A DNA stretch of 48,371 bases from Myroides marinus (GTDB lineage: Bacteria; Bacteroidota; Bacteroidia; Flavobacteriales; Flavobacteriaceae): the NCBI RefSeq assembly GCF_900109075.1, contig NZ_FNYS01000026.1:1-48371 (forward strand), in the 5' to 3' direction. A program made the translations under genes and the position numbers. Each line of letters opens with the position of its first letter. The first letter of the stretch is position 1. Under the pieces are notes generated by a model. That model did not search any database. It saw only the letters and a list, made by a program, of their open reading frames with translations, and had not been told where the DNA came from. Of this stretch, positions 23,244 through 32,291 are shown piece by piece.

Positions 23244-24134
23244 TTATTCTCCTTTTTTAGCTCTTCTTGAGCGAGCTAATAAAGTGTTCTTTAATAACAT
23301 TGCGATAGTCATCGGACCTACACCACCAGGTACTGGAGTGATAAAAGCAGCTTTTTTGCTAACCTCATCGAAGTCCACATCACCAGCGATAACGTATCCT
23401 TTAGGATTAGTAGCATCTGGTACACGAGTGATACCTACGTCCACTACAGTAACACCTTCTTTTACCATATCTCCTTTTAAGAAGTAAGGTACTCCTAAAG
23501 CAGAGATAATAATATCAGCCTCTCTAGTGATTTCAGCAATATTCTTAGTACGACTGTGTGTAAGTGTCACAGTAGCATCACCAGGATATCCTTTGCGGCT
23601 CAATAGAATACTCATAGGACGACCTACGATATGAGAACGACCGATAACTACTACGTTTTTACCAGCAGTCTCTACCTTATAACGCTCTAATAACTCCATG
23701 ATACCATAAGGAGTAGCAGGTAAGAATGTTTCCATCTCTAACGCCATACGACCAAAGTTAGTTGGGTGGAACCCATCTACATCTTTATCCGCATCGATAG
23801 CTAATAAGATCTTTTGTTCGTCAATGTGTTTTGGCAACGGTAATTGAACGATATATCCATCAATAGCTGGATCAGCGTTCAACTCTTTTACTTTTGCTAA
23901 AAGTTCTTCTTCTGTAGTATCTTCTGGCAAAGAAACTAATGTAGACTCAAAACCTACTTTCTCACAAGACTTAACTTTACTTCCTACGTAAGTTAAACTT
24001 GCTCCATTTGTTCCCACAATAACTGCTGCTAAGTGAGGTACTTTTTCTCCACGAGATTTCATCTGTTGAACCTCAACAGCAATCTCATTCTTGATATCTT
24101 CCGATACCTTTTTTCCGTCTAGTAGTTGCATCAA
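23244..24134 (-). CDS. folD: Bifunctional methylenetetrahydrofolate dehydrogenase / cyclohydrolase
   Basis: A 296-residue protein that interconverts methylene-, methenyl- and formyl-tetrahydrofolate with NADP. Signatures: SLTYVGSKVKSCEKVGF with catalytic Tyr49 and Lys53, DGYIVQLPLPKHID, DKDVDGFHPTNFG, the Rossmann stretch NVVVIGRSHIVGRPMSILL, and TPVPGGVGPMTIAMLLKNTL at the end. Length is as usual. Two ATG codons stand in tandem at the start (24134 and 24131); either gives the same mature enzyme. It is separated from ffh by a terminator, so it must have its own promoter, though no TAnnTTTG element was found in the 77-base gap. Confidence 0.96.
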   Translation of the reverse strand: MMQLLDGKKVSEDIKNEIAVEVQQMKSRGEKVPHLAAVIVGTNGASLTYVGSKVKSCEKVGFESTLVSLPEDTTEEELLAKVKELNADPAIDGYIVQLPLPKHIDEQKILLAIDADKDVDGFHPTNFGRMALEMETFLPATPYGIMELLERYKVETAGKNVVVIGRSHIVGRPMSILLSRKGYPGDATVTLTHSRTKNIAEITREADIIISALGVPYFLKGDMVKEGVTVVDVGITRVPDATNPKGYVIAGDVDFDEVSKKAAFITPVPGGVGPMTIAMLLKNTLLARSRRAKKGE

Positions 24135-24167
24135 AAATTCTAATAAGTGTGTGTTGTTATATAAATA

Positions 24168-24206
24168 AAGAAGGTTTAAACCTCATAACGAACCTTAAAC
24201 CTTCTC
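24168..24206 (-). terminator. Terminator of ffh
   Basis: Arms GAAGGTTTA / TAAACCTTC with a longer loop between the ffh stop and the folD start, followed on the minus strand by a T-rich stretch. Confidence 0.75.
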
Positions 24207-24211
24207 TTATT

Positions 24212-25552
24212 TTATCTTTGCATTCCTTTCATTTGACTCATCATTCTCATTAAGTTCTTCCCTTTAGCCCCTTGCATCATCTTCATCATTTTGCTCATTT
24301 GGTCGAACTGCTTAAGCAATTGATTAACCTGTTGAATATCTGTCCCCGAACCTTTAGCGATACGCGTCTTGCGTTTCACGTCGATTATAGAAGGTTTAGA
24401 ACGTTCAGCAGGAGTCATTGAGTAGATAATAGCTTCGATATGCTTAAACGCATCATCTTCTATTTCTACATCTTTCATCGCTTTTCCTACTCCTGGTATC
24501 ATTCCCATCAAGTCTTTCATGCTACCCATGTTTTTTACTTGTTGGATTTGAGTTAAGAAGTCGTCAAAACCGAACTCATTCTTAGCGATTTTCTTTTGGA
24601 TCTTACGAGCTTCTTCTTCGTCATATTGAGCTTGTGCACGCTCTACTAACGAGATAACGTCTCCCATCCCTAAGATACGGTCAGCCATACGATCTGGATA
24701 GAACACATCGATAGCATCCATCTTCTCACCAGTACCAATAAACTTAATTGGCTTATTTACTACTGATTTAATCGAAATAGCAGCCCCTCCACGAGTATCA
24801 CCATCTAATTTAGTAAGGATAACCCCGTCGAAGTTAAGTCTATCGTTAAAAGCTTTTGCTGTATTTACAGCATCTTGTCCTGTCATAGAATCCACTACGA
24901 ATAGTGTCTCATGTGGAGTAATCGCTTTGTGGATATTAGCGATCTCAGTCATCATCTCCTCATCTACTGCTAGACGACCAGCAGTATCGACGATCACTAC
25001 GTTAAACCCATTTGCTTTCGCATGTTTTATTGCGTTCTCCGCTATTTGTACAGGATTGTTATTTCCTTCTTCTGAATATACTTCTATACCTAATTGATCA
25101 CCTACTACATGTAACTGATTAATAGCCGCAGGACGATATACGTCACACGCTACCAATAAAGGTTTCTTATTTTTCTTTGTCTTTAAGAAGTTTGCTAATT
25201 TACCTGAGAAAGTTGTTTTCCCTGATCCTTGCAAACCTGACATTAAAATAACTGAAGGATTACCAGATAAGTTAATACCTGCAGCCTCACCTCCCATTAA
25301 TTGAGTCAACTCGTCTTTAACGATTTTGATCATCAATTGTCCTGGTTGTAAAGTTGTAAGTACCTCTTGTCCTAGGGCTTTTTCTTTTACTATATTAGTA
25401 AAATCTTTAGCAATCTTAAAGTTAACGTCGGCATCTAATAGAGCTCTACGAACCTCTTTTAGAGTATCTGCTACATTGACTTCTGTAATCTTGCCGTGTC
25501 CCTTAAGGATATGAAAGGCTTTATCTAATTTATCACTTAAATTATCAAACAT
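24212..25552 (-). CDS. ffh: Signal recognition particle protein Ffh
   Basis: A 446-residue SRP GTPase that binds signal sequences and 4.5S RNA and delivers ribosomes to FtsY. N domain 1-100 (FDNLSDKLDKAFHILKGHGK), G domain with G1 GLQGSGKTT (106-114), VDTAGRL, LTKLDGDTRGGAA and the closing GTGEKMDAID, then the methionine-rich M domain (about 300-446), with IPGVGKAMKDVEI, the RNA-binding SKPSIIDVKRKTRIAKGSGT and a C-terminus full of Met. Length is normal. Transcribed from a textbook promoter, ended by its own hairpin. Confidence 0.97.
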   Translation of the reverse strand: MFDNLSDKLDKAFHILKGHGKITEVNVADTLKEVRRALLDADVNFKIAKDFTNIVKEKALGQEVLTTLQPGQLMIKIVKDELTQLMGGEAAGINLSGNPSVILMSGLQGSGKTTFSGKLANFLKTKKNKKPLLVACDVYRPAAINQLHVVGDQLGIEVYSEEGNNNPVQIAENAIKHAKANGFNVVIVDTAGRLAVDEEMMTEIANIHKAITPHETLFVVDSMTGQDAVNTAKAFNDRLNFDGVILTKLDGDTRGGAAISIKSVVNKPIKFIGTGEKMDAIDVFYPDRMADRILGMGDVISLVERAQAQYDEEEARKIQKKIAKNEFGFDDFLTQIQQVKNMGSMKDLMGMIPGVGKAMKDVEIEDDAFKHIEAIIYSMTPAERSKPSIIDVKRKTRIAKGSGTDIQQVNQLLKQFDQMSKMMKMMQGAKGKNLMRMMSQMKGMQR

Positions 25553-25580
25553 ATCGGTATTATTTTAATACTTTGAGTCG

Positions 25581-25612
25581 CCAAAGATACTATTTAACTC
25601 GTTAAGTCACAA
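25581..25612 (-). promoter_or_regulatory. Promoter of ffh
   Basis: On the minus strand TATCTTTG (25581-25588) matches TAnnTTTG and TTTG (25609-25612) lies 20 bases upstream, an ideal Bacteroidota promoter. The leader to the ATG at 25552 is about 25 bases. Confidence 0.72.
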
Positions 25613-25747
25613 AAAGCAAAAGCAACAAAACAAACTTTTTTTGAATATTATTCGTATTTCTTTTGTTTAGGCTTATTTAATAGGAGTTTACAAGTCATAA
25701 TCATCTCAAATAACACACTATTTACTCCCTCTTAGATAAGTTTAAAT

Positions 25748-26173
25748 CTAAAAAATAGAATAGTTTAGATACTTCGTTTTTCCATATACATAATACCAGT
25801 ACCTAGACGTAGATTGATAATAATTCCATTTATAAAACAGTCTTTCACTTGCAACTTCTTTCATCACTTCTATGTTTTCATCCATTCGCAACCCCTCTTT
25901 TGACATTAACTCCATTATGTAAATCTCAAAATCAATTAAGTTTCCACTCTCTAAATGTCTTCTATTCTCTGATGAATAAAAATCATAAGGTTCAACACTA
26001 TCTTCCCAACCTGCTTTATCCATTAAACCATTAAGCGCATTTACTTTACGCTCATACACCTTATCACTCAACAGAAACTCCCTTCTTTCTATACTAGGAG
26101 CATCTTCTGGAGAAGAGCAGCTCATTAATGTAGCTCCAGCCAATAAACTAACAACAAACAAAACTCTCTTCAT
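25748..26173 (-). CDS. Lineage-specific lipoprotein of unknown function
   Basis: A 141-residue predicted lipoprotein: signal peptide with lipobox GATLMSCSS (acylated Cys 19). The mature part is charged and helical (KVYERKVNALNGLMDKAGWE, FEIYIMELMSKEGLRMDENI), ending in an aromatic segment KWNYYQSTSRYWYYVYGKTK. No domain is recognised. It is probably exposed in the periplasm or at the surface. It is followed by no gene on its strand for 190 bases; its upstream neighbour starts 69 bases away on the same strand. Confidence 0.7.
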   Translation of the reverse strand: MKRVLFVVSLLAGATLMSCSSPEDAPSIERREFLLSDKVYERKVNALNGLMDKAGWEDSVEPYDFYSSENRRHLESGNLIDFEIYIMELMSKEGLRMDENIEVMKEVASERLFYKWNYYQSTSRYWYYVYGKTKYLNYSIF

Positions 26174-26241
26174 AGCTATAATTTAAAATTGGACAACAAT
26201 ATAGTCTCCACAAAAAGTAGTCCATAAATATCATATAGCCA

Positions 26242-26916
26242 TTAATAATCAGCTTCATAACCATGTCCATTATTTCCATAAAATATTAGCCATTTAGCCA
26301 CAGCGTACAATATATGCAAACGTGCTTCTATTGACTCTTCATCTACTTCAGGTATTTCGCGTTGACTTTTTAGATATTCTAAATTATTCTCTTTAGCTAT
26401 TTGATCCGCAGCCTCCATTAATCTATTTCCATAATCTAATGTAGCATCAGCTTTCTTTGTTTCCCATGCTTCGTGAACTAAATCTTCTCCAATCAAAGGA
26501 ATACAATCATTTAAAAACTGTCCTCTCAATACATTCTCATCCTGACCATAAGAACAATATAATGGTACACCATCTAACTCTTTTGCTAAGCCTATCACAT
26601 AATAATCAGCATGTTCCTTCATAAAATCCTCAAATGTAGAAGGCTTCTCTTCAATACCGTCATACAGACTTTTCAACCATTCATTTGCTTCTTTATCCCT
26701 TCCTACTTTAGGAGCTTTAATTGTCTCATAAGTAGGTATAAGATTAGCAAACCATTCTGCTAGAAGATCTTCTCTTGTTGGTGTTTTTTTACCTCTTAAT
26801 TTATCCCAAAAACTTGGTTGTGGATACTCATCATTATTAATCATATCCATAATTTCATAATACCTCTTTTCAAAACCAGGTTTTGCCTTACCCATAGGTC
26901 TCATATCTAATCCCAT
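26242..26916 (-). CDS. Hypothetical acidic cytoplasmic protein
   Basis: A 224-residue protein beginning MGLDMRPMGKAKPGFEKRYY. The frame extends 12 codons further, but MGLDMRPMGK looks like a genuine start and the upstream extension is poly-lysine from an A-rich leader. Features: a conserved-looking FWDKLRGKKTPTREDLLAEW, DYYVIGLAKELDGVPLYCSY, and a C-terminus ILYAVAKWLIFYGNNGHGYE. No signal peptide and no family I can name; it resembles accessory proteins seen beside immunity genes, but that is only an impression. Confidence 0.6.
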   Translation of the reverse strand: MGLDMRPMGKAKPGFEKRYYEIMDMINNDEYPQPSFWDKLRGKKTPTREDLLAEWFANLIPTYETIKAPKVGRDKEANEWLKSLYDGIEEKPSTFEDFMKEHADYYVIGLAKELDGVPLYCSYGQDENVLRGQFLNDCIPLIGEDLVHEAWETKKADATLDYGNRLMEAADQIAKENNLEYLKSQREIPEVDEESIEARLHILYAVAKWLIFYGNNGHGYEADY

Positions 26917-27036
26917 AACTTTATTTTTTTTTACTAATATACTTAAATACAAACACTTTAAATCAAAACAAATTACAGAAACTCTTTTCTATCTTTAATA
27001 TTCTTACTTTAGTTTCTTTAATAAAAACTTCATATT

Positions 27037-28128
27037 ATGAAACAATTATTTATACTTACTTCCCTATTTACATTACTATGGAGTAGTAGTACATATAGTC
27101 AGGATCTACATACTAAAATAGACAGCATACGCAATCTATACAATGTGCCAGAAGTAACTTATGCAATTATCACGAAAGACCAAATCATCAAACAAGGTGC
27201 TTCAGGTCATCACAAGTTCAACGAAAAGAACAACACCTCTAATGCATCCATACAAGATTACTTTCACTTAGGGTCAAACACCAAAGCAATCACTGGATTT
27301 ATAGCTGCAAAGCTTGTGGAACAAGGGAAAATAACCTGGGAAACGACCTTCTTTGACCTGTTCCCAGAAACTAAAAAAGGCGCAAATCCTATTTACTACA
27401 ATGCTACACTTAAAGACTACTTCTCACATAGAGCTAAAGTACACGCTTTCACAAGTGGAACAGAGCGTTTGTCTTTACCAGTTTTTGAAGGAAACAAACA
27501 ACAACAGAGACAAGCATTTGCAAAACACGTATTAACTCTTGCTCCAATAGAATCACCTGATGGATATACTTACTCAAACGCAGGATACAGTATAGCTGCA
27601 ACGATGTTAGAAAAAGTATCTAACAAATCATGGGAAGAACTAACTAAAGAATTTCTGACTAAAGATTTAGGTATAGAATTTGTCATCGGTTGGCCAAACC
27701 GCAATTTAGACAACCAGCCTTGGGGGCACGCCTTACAGTATGATGTATTAGAGTCTGTACCTCCTACTTATAACTACCAACTAAGCCTTATCGAGCCAGC
27801 TGGTGATCTAAGTATGAATATAGAAAACTACATCAAATATATCCAACTCAACCTAAAGGGATTGTCAGGTCAGAGCAATACTCTATCTGCAAAAACCTAT
27901 GATTTCCTTTTTAATAGTAGAGAGAAATATGCTATCGGATGGGGTAACCTTACTACAAAAGAAATGAAACTATATGATCACGCAGGTTCAGACGGTACAT
28001 TCTTTAGCTATACACAGATAGATGGGCTAACGAATACAGCTTATATCATCCTAGCTAATAGTGGTACTACTAATGCTCAACAGACCGTAATGAAAATAGT
28101 ACAGGAAATGAAAGATTCTATGAAGTAA
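27037..28128 (+). CDS. Exported serine hydrolase of the class C beta-lactamase family
   Basis: A 363-residue protein with a signal peptide (1-21; LWSSSTYSQ). Active-site motifs of the beta-lactamase/DD-peptidase fold: HLGSNTKAITGF with nucleophile S80 and K83 (SxxK), GYTYSNAGYS with Y179 and N181 (YxN), and YDHAGSDGTFF with H315-A-G in place of KTG. HxG instead of KTG is typical of class C-like esterases and peptidases rather than of resistance enzymes, so antibiotic resistance should not be assumed. It stands alone with its own terminator. TACTTTAG (27004-27011) is a possible -7 element. Confidence 0.87.
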   Translation: MKQLFILTSLFTLLWSSSTYSQDLHTKIDSIRNLYNVPEVTYAIITKDQIIKQGASGHHKFNEKNNTSNASIQDYFHLGSNTKAITGFIAAKLVEQGKITWETTFFDLFPETKKGANPIYYNATLKDYFSHRAKVHAFTSGTERLSLPVFEGNKQQQRQAFAKHVLTLAPIESPDGYTYSNAGYSIAATMLEKVSNKSWEELTKEFLTKDLGIEFVIGWPNRNLDNQPWGHALQYDVLESVPPTYNYQLSLIEPAGDLSMNIENYIKYIQLNLKGLSGQSNTLSAKTYDFLFNSREKYAIGWGNLTTKEMKLYDHAGSDGTFFSYTQIDGLTNTAYIILANSGTTNAQQTVMKIVQEMKDSMK

Positions 28129-28140
28129 TACTCTTCACAA

Positions 28141-28183
28141 GAAATAGCGTTAATCTATCTCCTAAAATTAGCGCTATTTCTTT
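28141..28183 (+). terminator. Terminator of the serine hydrolase gene
   Basis: 14-base arms (28141-28154 and 28167-28180) with one G-T pair, followed by TTTCCTATTT. It starts 12 bases after the stop. Confidence 0.75.
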
Positions 28184-28202
28184 CCTATTTATCTTTTATC
28201 CT

Positions 28203-28210
28203 TAATTTTG
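28203..28210 (+). promoter_or_regulatory. -7 element of the RluA-family gene
   Basis: TAATTTTG, perfect TAnnTTTG, 20 bases before the ATG at 28231. No good -33 element was seen. Confidence 0.45.
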
Positions 28211-28230
28211 CGGTCTAAATAATACAATAA

Positions 28231-29922
28231 ATGTCTCAGCCTAAAGCTATCTTTAGAACGTTTACTAGTGATGTGCAGTCTATCGAACTGCCGACTAAGT
28301 TTACCTTTCCTTTTTACTACGAACCACATCCACTGACTATACTTGCTGCAGAGGAGTTACAGCAAGAGTTAAGTGCACACCCTCTTATAGCACCGCTATT
28401 TGATCAAGACAGTCCTGAATGCTTGCCTACAGGTAAGATGTTTGGCGTACTAGTAGTAAAGAATGAAGAAGGGCAATTAGGCTACTTAGCAGGATTCTCT
28501 GGTAAATTGGGAAGTTATACAGACTTAGAAGGATATGTACCTCTAATATTTGACCTGTGGAATGAGGAAGGCTTTTTTGCAAAAGAAGAAGTAGAGGTAA
28601 AAGCTATCAATACTATCAACGCTAAAATAGAGAAGCTAGAAGCTGACCATGTCTATATCAACGCAAAAGCACTGCTAAAACAACAACTAGCAGACGAAAA
28701 AACAGCGATAGAACAGCGAAAAGCTGAACTAAAAATATTAAAGAACGAACGCAAGGCTATCCGTAAAGAACAAGAGAGTATCTTGTCTGCAGAAGAGTTT
28801 CAAGCCCTAAACGACGACCTAGTTAGACAGAGTTTAAGAGATAAATATGAGTTGCGCGTATTGACAGAGTATTGGCAAGAACAAATCAATACCTCTAGAG
28901 ATATTACAACGAGTATAGAAGAAGAACTAAACTTCTTAAAAGAAGAACGCAAGAACAAATCAAATGGCTTACAACAAAAGTTGTTTGCCTCTTATAAGTT
29001 CCTAAATTATAAAGGTGAAGAACAGAGTTTATTAGACATCTTTGCCAAAACTGTATTACAGACACCTCCAGCAGCAGCAGGGGATTGTGCTGCTCCTAAA
29101 CTGATACAGTACGCATATGAGCATAACTATACTCCTATTGCACTTGGTGAATTTTGGTGGGGAGAGTCTCCGAAGTCTGAGATACGCAAACATCAACACT
29201 TCTACCCTTCTTGTCGTGGAAAGTGTGAGCCTATCTTAGGACATATGTTAGAAGGATTAGATGTAGATGACAACCCTCTATTAGTAAACCCAGCTCTAAA
29301 CAGACCTATTGATGTAGTCTATGAAGATGAGTACTTCGCTATCGTAAACAAACCTGAAGACTTCTTATCTGTACCTGGTATTTATATACTAGACTCAGTA
29401 TATGAGCGTATGAAACTTCGCTACCCTAATGCTACAGGTCCACTTATCGTACATCGATTAGACATGCCTACTTCAGGTATCTTAATCATCGCTAAAGACA
29501 AGGACTCTCATAAGGCATTACAAAGTCAGTTTATCAAAAAGAGCTTAGAGAAGAGATATGTAGCTGTACTAGACGGTATCATCGAAGGTGAAGAAGGTAT
29601 TATTGAACTTCCATTGAGAATAGACTTTGACGATAGACCGAGACAGATGGTCTGCTATGAATACGGAAAGTATGCTAAGACTAGATGGGAAGTAATCGAG
29701 CGCAAAGATGGTAAGACGAAAGTATATTTCTACCCTATCACAGGACGCACACATCAACTGCGTATGCACGCCTCACATCCCGATGGGCTAAACACTCCTA
29801 TAGTAGGTGATGACCTATATGGTACTAAAGCAGATAGATTGTACTTACACGCTGAAAGTATCACCTTCAGACACCCTAAAACATTCGAATTAATGACATT
29901 CACTAAAAAAGAGAGTTTTTAA
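28231..29922 (+). CDS. RluA-family pseudouridine synthase with a long N-terminal extension
   Basis: A 563-residue protein. The catalytic RluA domain occupies about 365-560: VVYEDEYFAIVNKPEDFLSV, PLIVHRLDMPTSGILIIAK with catalytic D411, KSLEKRYVAVLDG and FYPITGRTHQLRMH. The first 365 residues hold an N-terminal globular part (FAGxSGK-like LGYLAGFSGKLGSY), a long coiled-coil (about 135-250, rich in Glu, Lys and Arg), and a cysteine-containing segment AAGDCAAPKLIQYAY and FYPSCRGKCEPILGH that could bind a metal. RluA enzymes are usually 200-330 residues, so this is a large variant, found in several Gram-negative lineages. The RNA target is unknown. Confidence 0.88.
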   Translation: MSQPKAIFRTFTSDVQSIELPTKFTFPFYYEPHPLTILAAEELQQELSAHPLIAPLFDQDSPECLPTGKMFGVLVVKNEEGQLGYLAGFSGKLGSYTDLEGYVPLIFDLWNEEGFFAKEEVEVKAINTINAKIEKLEADHVYINAKALLKQQLADEKTAIEQRKAELKILKNERKAIRKEQESILSAEEFQALNDDLVRQSLRDKYELRVLTEYWQEQINTSRDITTSIEEELNFLKEERKNKSNGLQQKLFASYKFLNYKGEEQSLLDIFAKTVLQTPPAAAGDCAAPKLIQYAYEHNYTPIALGEFWWGESPKSEIRKHQHFYPSCRGKCEPILGHMLEGLDVDDNPLLVNPALNRPIDVVYEDEYFAIVNKPEDFLSVPGIYILDSVYERMKLRYPNATGPLIVHRLDMPTSGILIIAKDKDSHKALQSQFIKKSLEKRYVAVLDGIIEGEEGIIELPLRIDFDDRPRQMVCYEYGKYAKTRWEVIERKDGKTKVYFYPITGRTHQLRMHASHPDGLNTPIVGDDLYGTKADRLYLHAESITFRHPKTFELMTFTKKESF

Positions 29923-29934
29923 ACTCTCTTTTTT
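29905..29934 (+). terminator. Terminator overlapping the RluA-family stop codon
   Basis: Perfect 14-base arms (AAAAAAGAGAGTTT / AAACTCTCTTTTTT) separated by two T; the stop codon (29920-29922) is inside. The T-run is suited to plus-strand termination. Confidence 0.85.
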
Positions 29935-29965
29935 CATTATTTTAGTACTGCTAAAAGAAGAAATA

Positions 29966-31198
29966 ATGACTGATAAGAAAAAGCAATTACAGAAACACAA
30001 GCGAATAGCAACTGGTTTATTCCTATTGATGGCAATAGTCTATATCATTATGGTATATGCTATCAGACATTCACCTGCCTCGTGGATGGGATATGTCAAG
30101 GCATTCTCAGAAGCAGCTATGGTAGGAGCTTTAGCAGACTGGTTTGCTGTCACTGCACTCTTCAGACATCCGATGGGAATGCCTATCCCGCATACTAACC
30201 TTATCGTAAATAGCAAAAATAAAATAGGTGATAATTTAGGAGACTTCGTCACAGATAACTTCTTGACAGCAGATAATATCAGACCCTATGTAGAGAAAGT
30301 AGATCTAGCTAATATGATTTCTACTTGGTTAAACAAACCTAGTAATCAAGCTATACTAGAAAGCGAAATAACCTCTCTGACCAAAAGGATACTAACAGAT
30401 CTAAATGACGATAACATTATTCATCTAATGACAGCGAAAGCGAAGGAAGGTATCGCTGCTATCAACATACAAGGCTTTGTGTCTAAAGGGCTGATGTATG
30501 CTATAGAAAAGAATGAACACAATAGACTACTAGATATCATACTACCTAAAGCACAGATGTATGTAGAAGAGCACCGCCAAGAAATATATGATAACGTAGT
30601 AGAAAAAAAGCCTATCTTAGGACTTATAGGGGGTAAAGCTGTCACCAACCAACTAATCAGTGGTATCAACACTTTCTTAGGAGATATTGAACGTGACCCT
30701 CATCACAAGATCAGAAAAGAGATTACACTTCGATTAGAAATGTTAGCTGTAGACATAGAAGCTTCTCCTATTTGGAAAGCTAAATTTGACGAAATCATTA
30801 GTCAGTTTATCACAGACAAGACTATCGATACCTATATGCGTGACTTATGGGCATCTACTAAAGAGAGCTTACTTCACCAACTAGAAGACAAGAACTCCAC
30901 ACTGCGCAGTTATATCTCATCTAGCTTATCTAAAATAGCTATAGACCTAGAGAATAATACTGAGAACAAGGCTAAAATAAACAAGTGGATACAGTATACT
31001 ATCTATAGAGTAGCACTTAAGAATACTAAAGAAGTAGGGCAACTCATTCGCAATACTGTGGAGAGTTGGGACGGTCAGGAGTTAAGTGATAAACTAGAAC
31101 TAGAGGTAGGTAAAGACTTACAGTATATCCGCATCAATGGTACACTCGTAGGAGGACTAGTAGGTCTACTTATTTATATTATCACATCCATGCTATAA
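29966..31198 (+). CDS. DUF445-family membrane protein (YjiN-like)
   Basis: A 410-residue protein. The N-terminal helix (TGLFLLMAIVYIIMVYAI), the signature AAMVGALADWFAVTALFRHP with GMPIPHTNLIVNSKNKIG, and a C-terminal helix (LVGGLVGLLIYIITSML) are the hallmarks of DUF445. The region between is helical and cytoplasmic or periplasmic (GEVDLANM...WLNKPSNQAI type). Members are inner-membrane proteins of unknown function. It begins 43 bases after the RluA-type gene, behind its terminator, so it may be read by partial read-through or from its own promoter. Confidence 0.9.
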   Translation: MTDKKKQLQKHKRIATGLFLLMAIVYIIMVYAIRHSPASWMGYVKAFSEAAMVGALADWFAVTALFRHPMGMPIPHTNLIVNSKNKIGDNLGDFVTDNFLTADNIRPYVEKVDLANMISTWLNKPSNQAILESEITSLTKRILTDLNDDNIIHLMTAKAKEGIAAINIQGFVSKGLMYAIEKNEHNRLLDIILPKAQMYVEEHRQEIYDNVVEKKPILGLIGGKAVTNQLISGINTFLGDIERDPHHKIRKEITLRLEMLAVDIEASPIWKAKFDEIISQFITDKTIDTYMRDLWASTKESLLHQLEDKNSTLRSYISSSLSKIAIDLENNTENKAKINKWIQYTIYRVALKNTKEVGQLIRNTVESWDGQELSDKLELEVGKDLQYIRINGTLVGGLVGLLIYIITSML

Positions 31199-31318
31199 CC
31201 TAGAGTAATCATTAACTCAATATCTTGTAGTGTCTCACTTTTACTTCTTCTACAATCAACATTTATTATATAAACAGTTGCTGTTTTGCATCTATCCCAC
31301 ATTAATTGGCTATCGAAT

Positions 31319-31362
31319 GACTCCGCTGTGACTCCGCTATAAGTCCGTTGTGACCCTGCTAT
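31319..31362 (+). repeat. Four tandem 11-bp units (GACTCCGCTGT type)
   Basis: Units in order: GACTCCGCTGT, GACTCCGCTAT, AAGTCCGTTGT, GACCCTGCTAT. They are in perfect register with no spacer, and units alternate in their ending TGT/TAT, hinting at a 22-bp higher-order unit. GC content is above the surrounding DNA. Confidence 0.75.
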
Positions 31363-31477
31363 TTTAATGAAATTAACGGAGTCAATACAGAATTATCACT
31401 CAGTCAAAACTGATTCAAATAATACTGAACAAAACTGCCATTAATACTGTACAGATACTTTAAAAAAATTGATATAC

Positions 31478-31513
31478 AAAAAAGGCTGTAATCTATAGAT
31501 CACAGCCTTCTTT
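31478..31513 (-). terminator. Terminator of the secreted-protein operon
   Basis: Stem AAGGCTGT / ACAGCCTT and, on the minus strand, a T-run. It is 20 bases past the stop. Confidence 0.82.
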
Positions 31514-31530
31514 GTATCTGATATATTGAT

Positions 31531-32289
31531 TTAATTATCTGATTTGCCTACTAGTGTAGTTTCCTTCTCTGCACTATCTTTTATAGTGATAGATACTTGA
31601 TTTGGCACATTAGATTCTAGGTCATCCATCAATATAGTGATAGTCCCTTTCGTTCTTTTGTCTAAAAAGTATAATACTCTACTTCTTATTGTACCTTGTA
31701 TATCTTCAGTCCCTTCTAATATAGCATCAGGAGCTTCTGCCATAGTCTTACCCGCAGTCCATTGTGTTAAACGCATTACTTGTGCATTCTTTCTATCTAT
31801 TCTCCAGATATCATCCCCTACTTTTATCACTGCATAAGGTTCGAAGTATTTTCTAACACTTTTGTGAAGATTCTTTTTATCTGCATTTATTAGAGATTCT
31901 CTTATTTTTTTCTCTGCTTCAGTTTGATCATACACTTTTGTAATATTTCCTTCTTCATTTATCCACATACGCCCAAGGTCAAACATAATTCCTCTCCATC
32001 CCATATCTGTATATTCTTCGATAACAGAATGTGAAATTTTCGCTGAAAACTCAGGAGAAAACAACTGTTCAAATTTGCTTACAAATTCAAACTCTGTAGT
32101 AATATCAGGTAGTGGGTAATCACGTTTTAAAGGATATACCACTCGCTTAGCGATACCATCTCTATTCTCATTTTCAAACAAGTCAATCAGAGAGGTAACT
32201 TTTTCTACAGCTGTTGCAGAGAGAGCACTCTCTTGACTAAATCCACTAACTCCCATTAGCAGGAATACAATAGCTAATAATCTTTTCAT
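31531..32289 (-). CDS. Secreted protein of unknown function
   Basis: A 252-residue protein with a signal peptide (1-18; LLMGVSGFSQ). The mature part starts with a helical region (ATAVEKVTSLIDLFENENRD), then FEFVSKFEQLFSPEFSAKIS and GWRGIMFDLGRMWINEEG, a motif seen in many secreted Bacteroidota proteins with an NTF2-like or SnoaL-like wall, and a beta-rich C-terminal region with GTITILMDDLES. No family is assigned with confidence. It is the second gene of a two-gene unit (2 bases after the upstream stop), so it depends on the upstream gene for transcription and probably translation. Confidence 0.7.
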   Translation of the reverse strand: MKRLLAIVFLLMGVSGFSQESALSATAVEKVTSLIDLFENENRDGIAKRVVYPLKRDYPLPDITTEFEFVSKFEQLFSPEFSAKISHSVIEEYTDMGWRGIMFDLGRMWINEEGNITKVYDQTEAEKKIRESLINADKKNLHKSVRKYFEPYAVIKVGDDIWRIDRKNAQVMRLTQWTAGKTMAEAPDAILEGTEDIQGTIRSRVLYFLDKRTKGTITILMDDLESNVPNQVSITIKDSAEKETTLVGKSDN

Positions 32290-32291
32290 AT

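Larger units (their letters stand above)
31199..31530. other. Intergenic region with an 11-bp tandem repeat and a terminator
   Basis: After the DUF445 stop there is no coding frame. It contains four imperfect 11-bp units (31319-31362) and, at the right end, the terminator of the minus-strand genes beyond. The segment ACGGAGTC (31376-31383) is an inverted match to the unit GACTCCG(C). Confidence 0.65.

Noticed and set aside
27037..28128. Antibiotic-resistance beta-lactamase
   Set aside because: HAG instead of KTG and general sequence fit an esterase or peptidase of the class C fold, so resistance is not supported.
31319..31362. CRISPR-like array
   Set aside because: The 11-bp units are contiguous with no spacers, so this is a tandem repeat and not a CRISPR.
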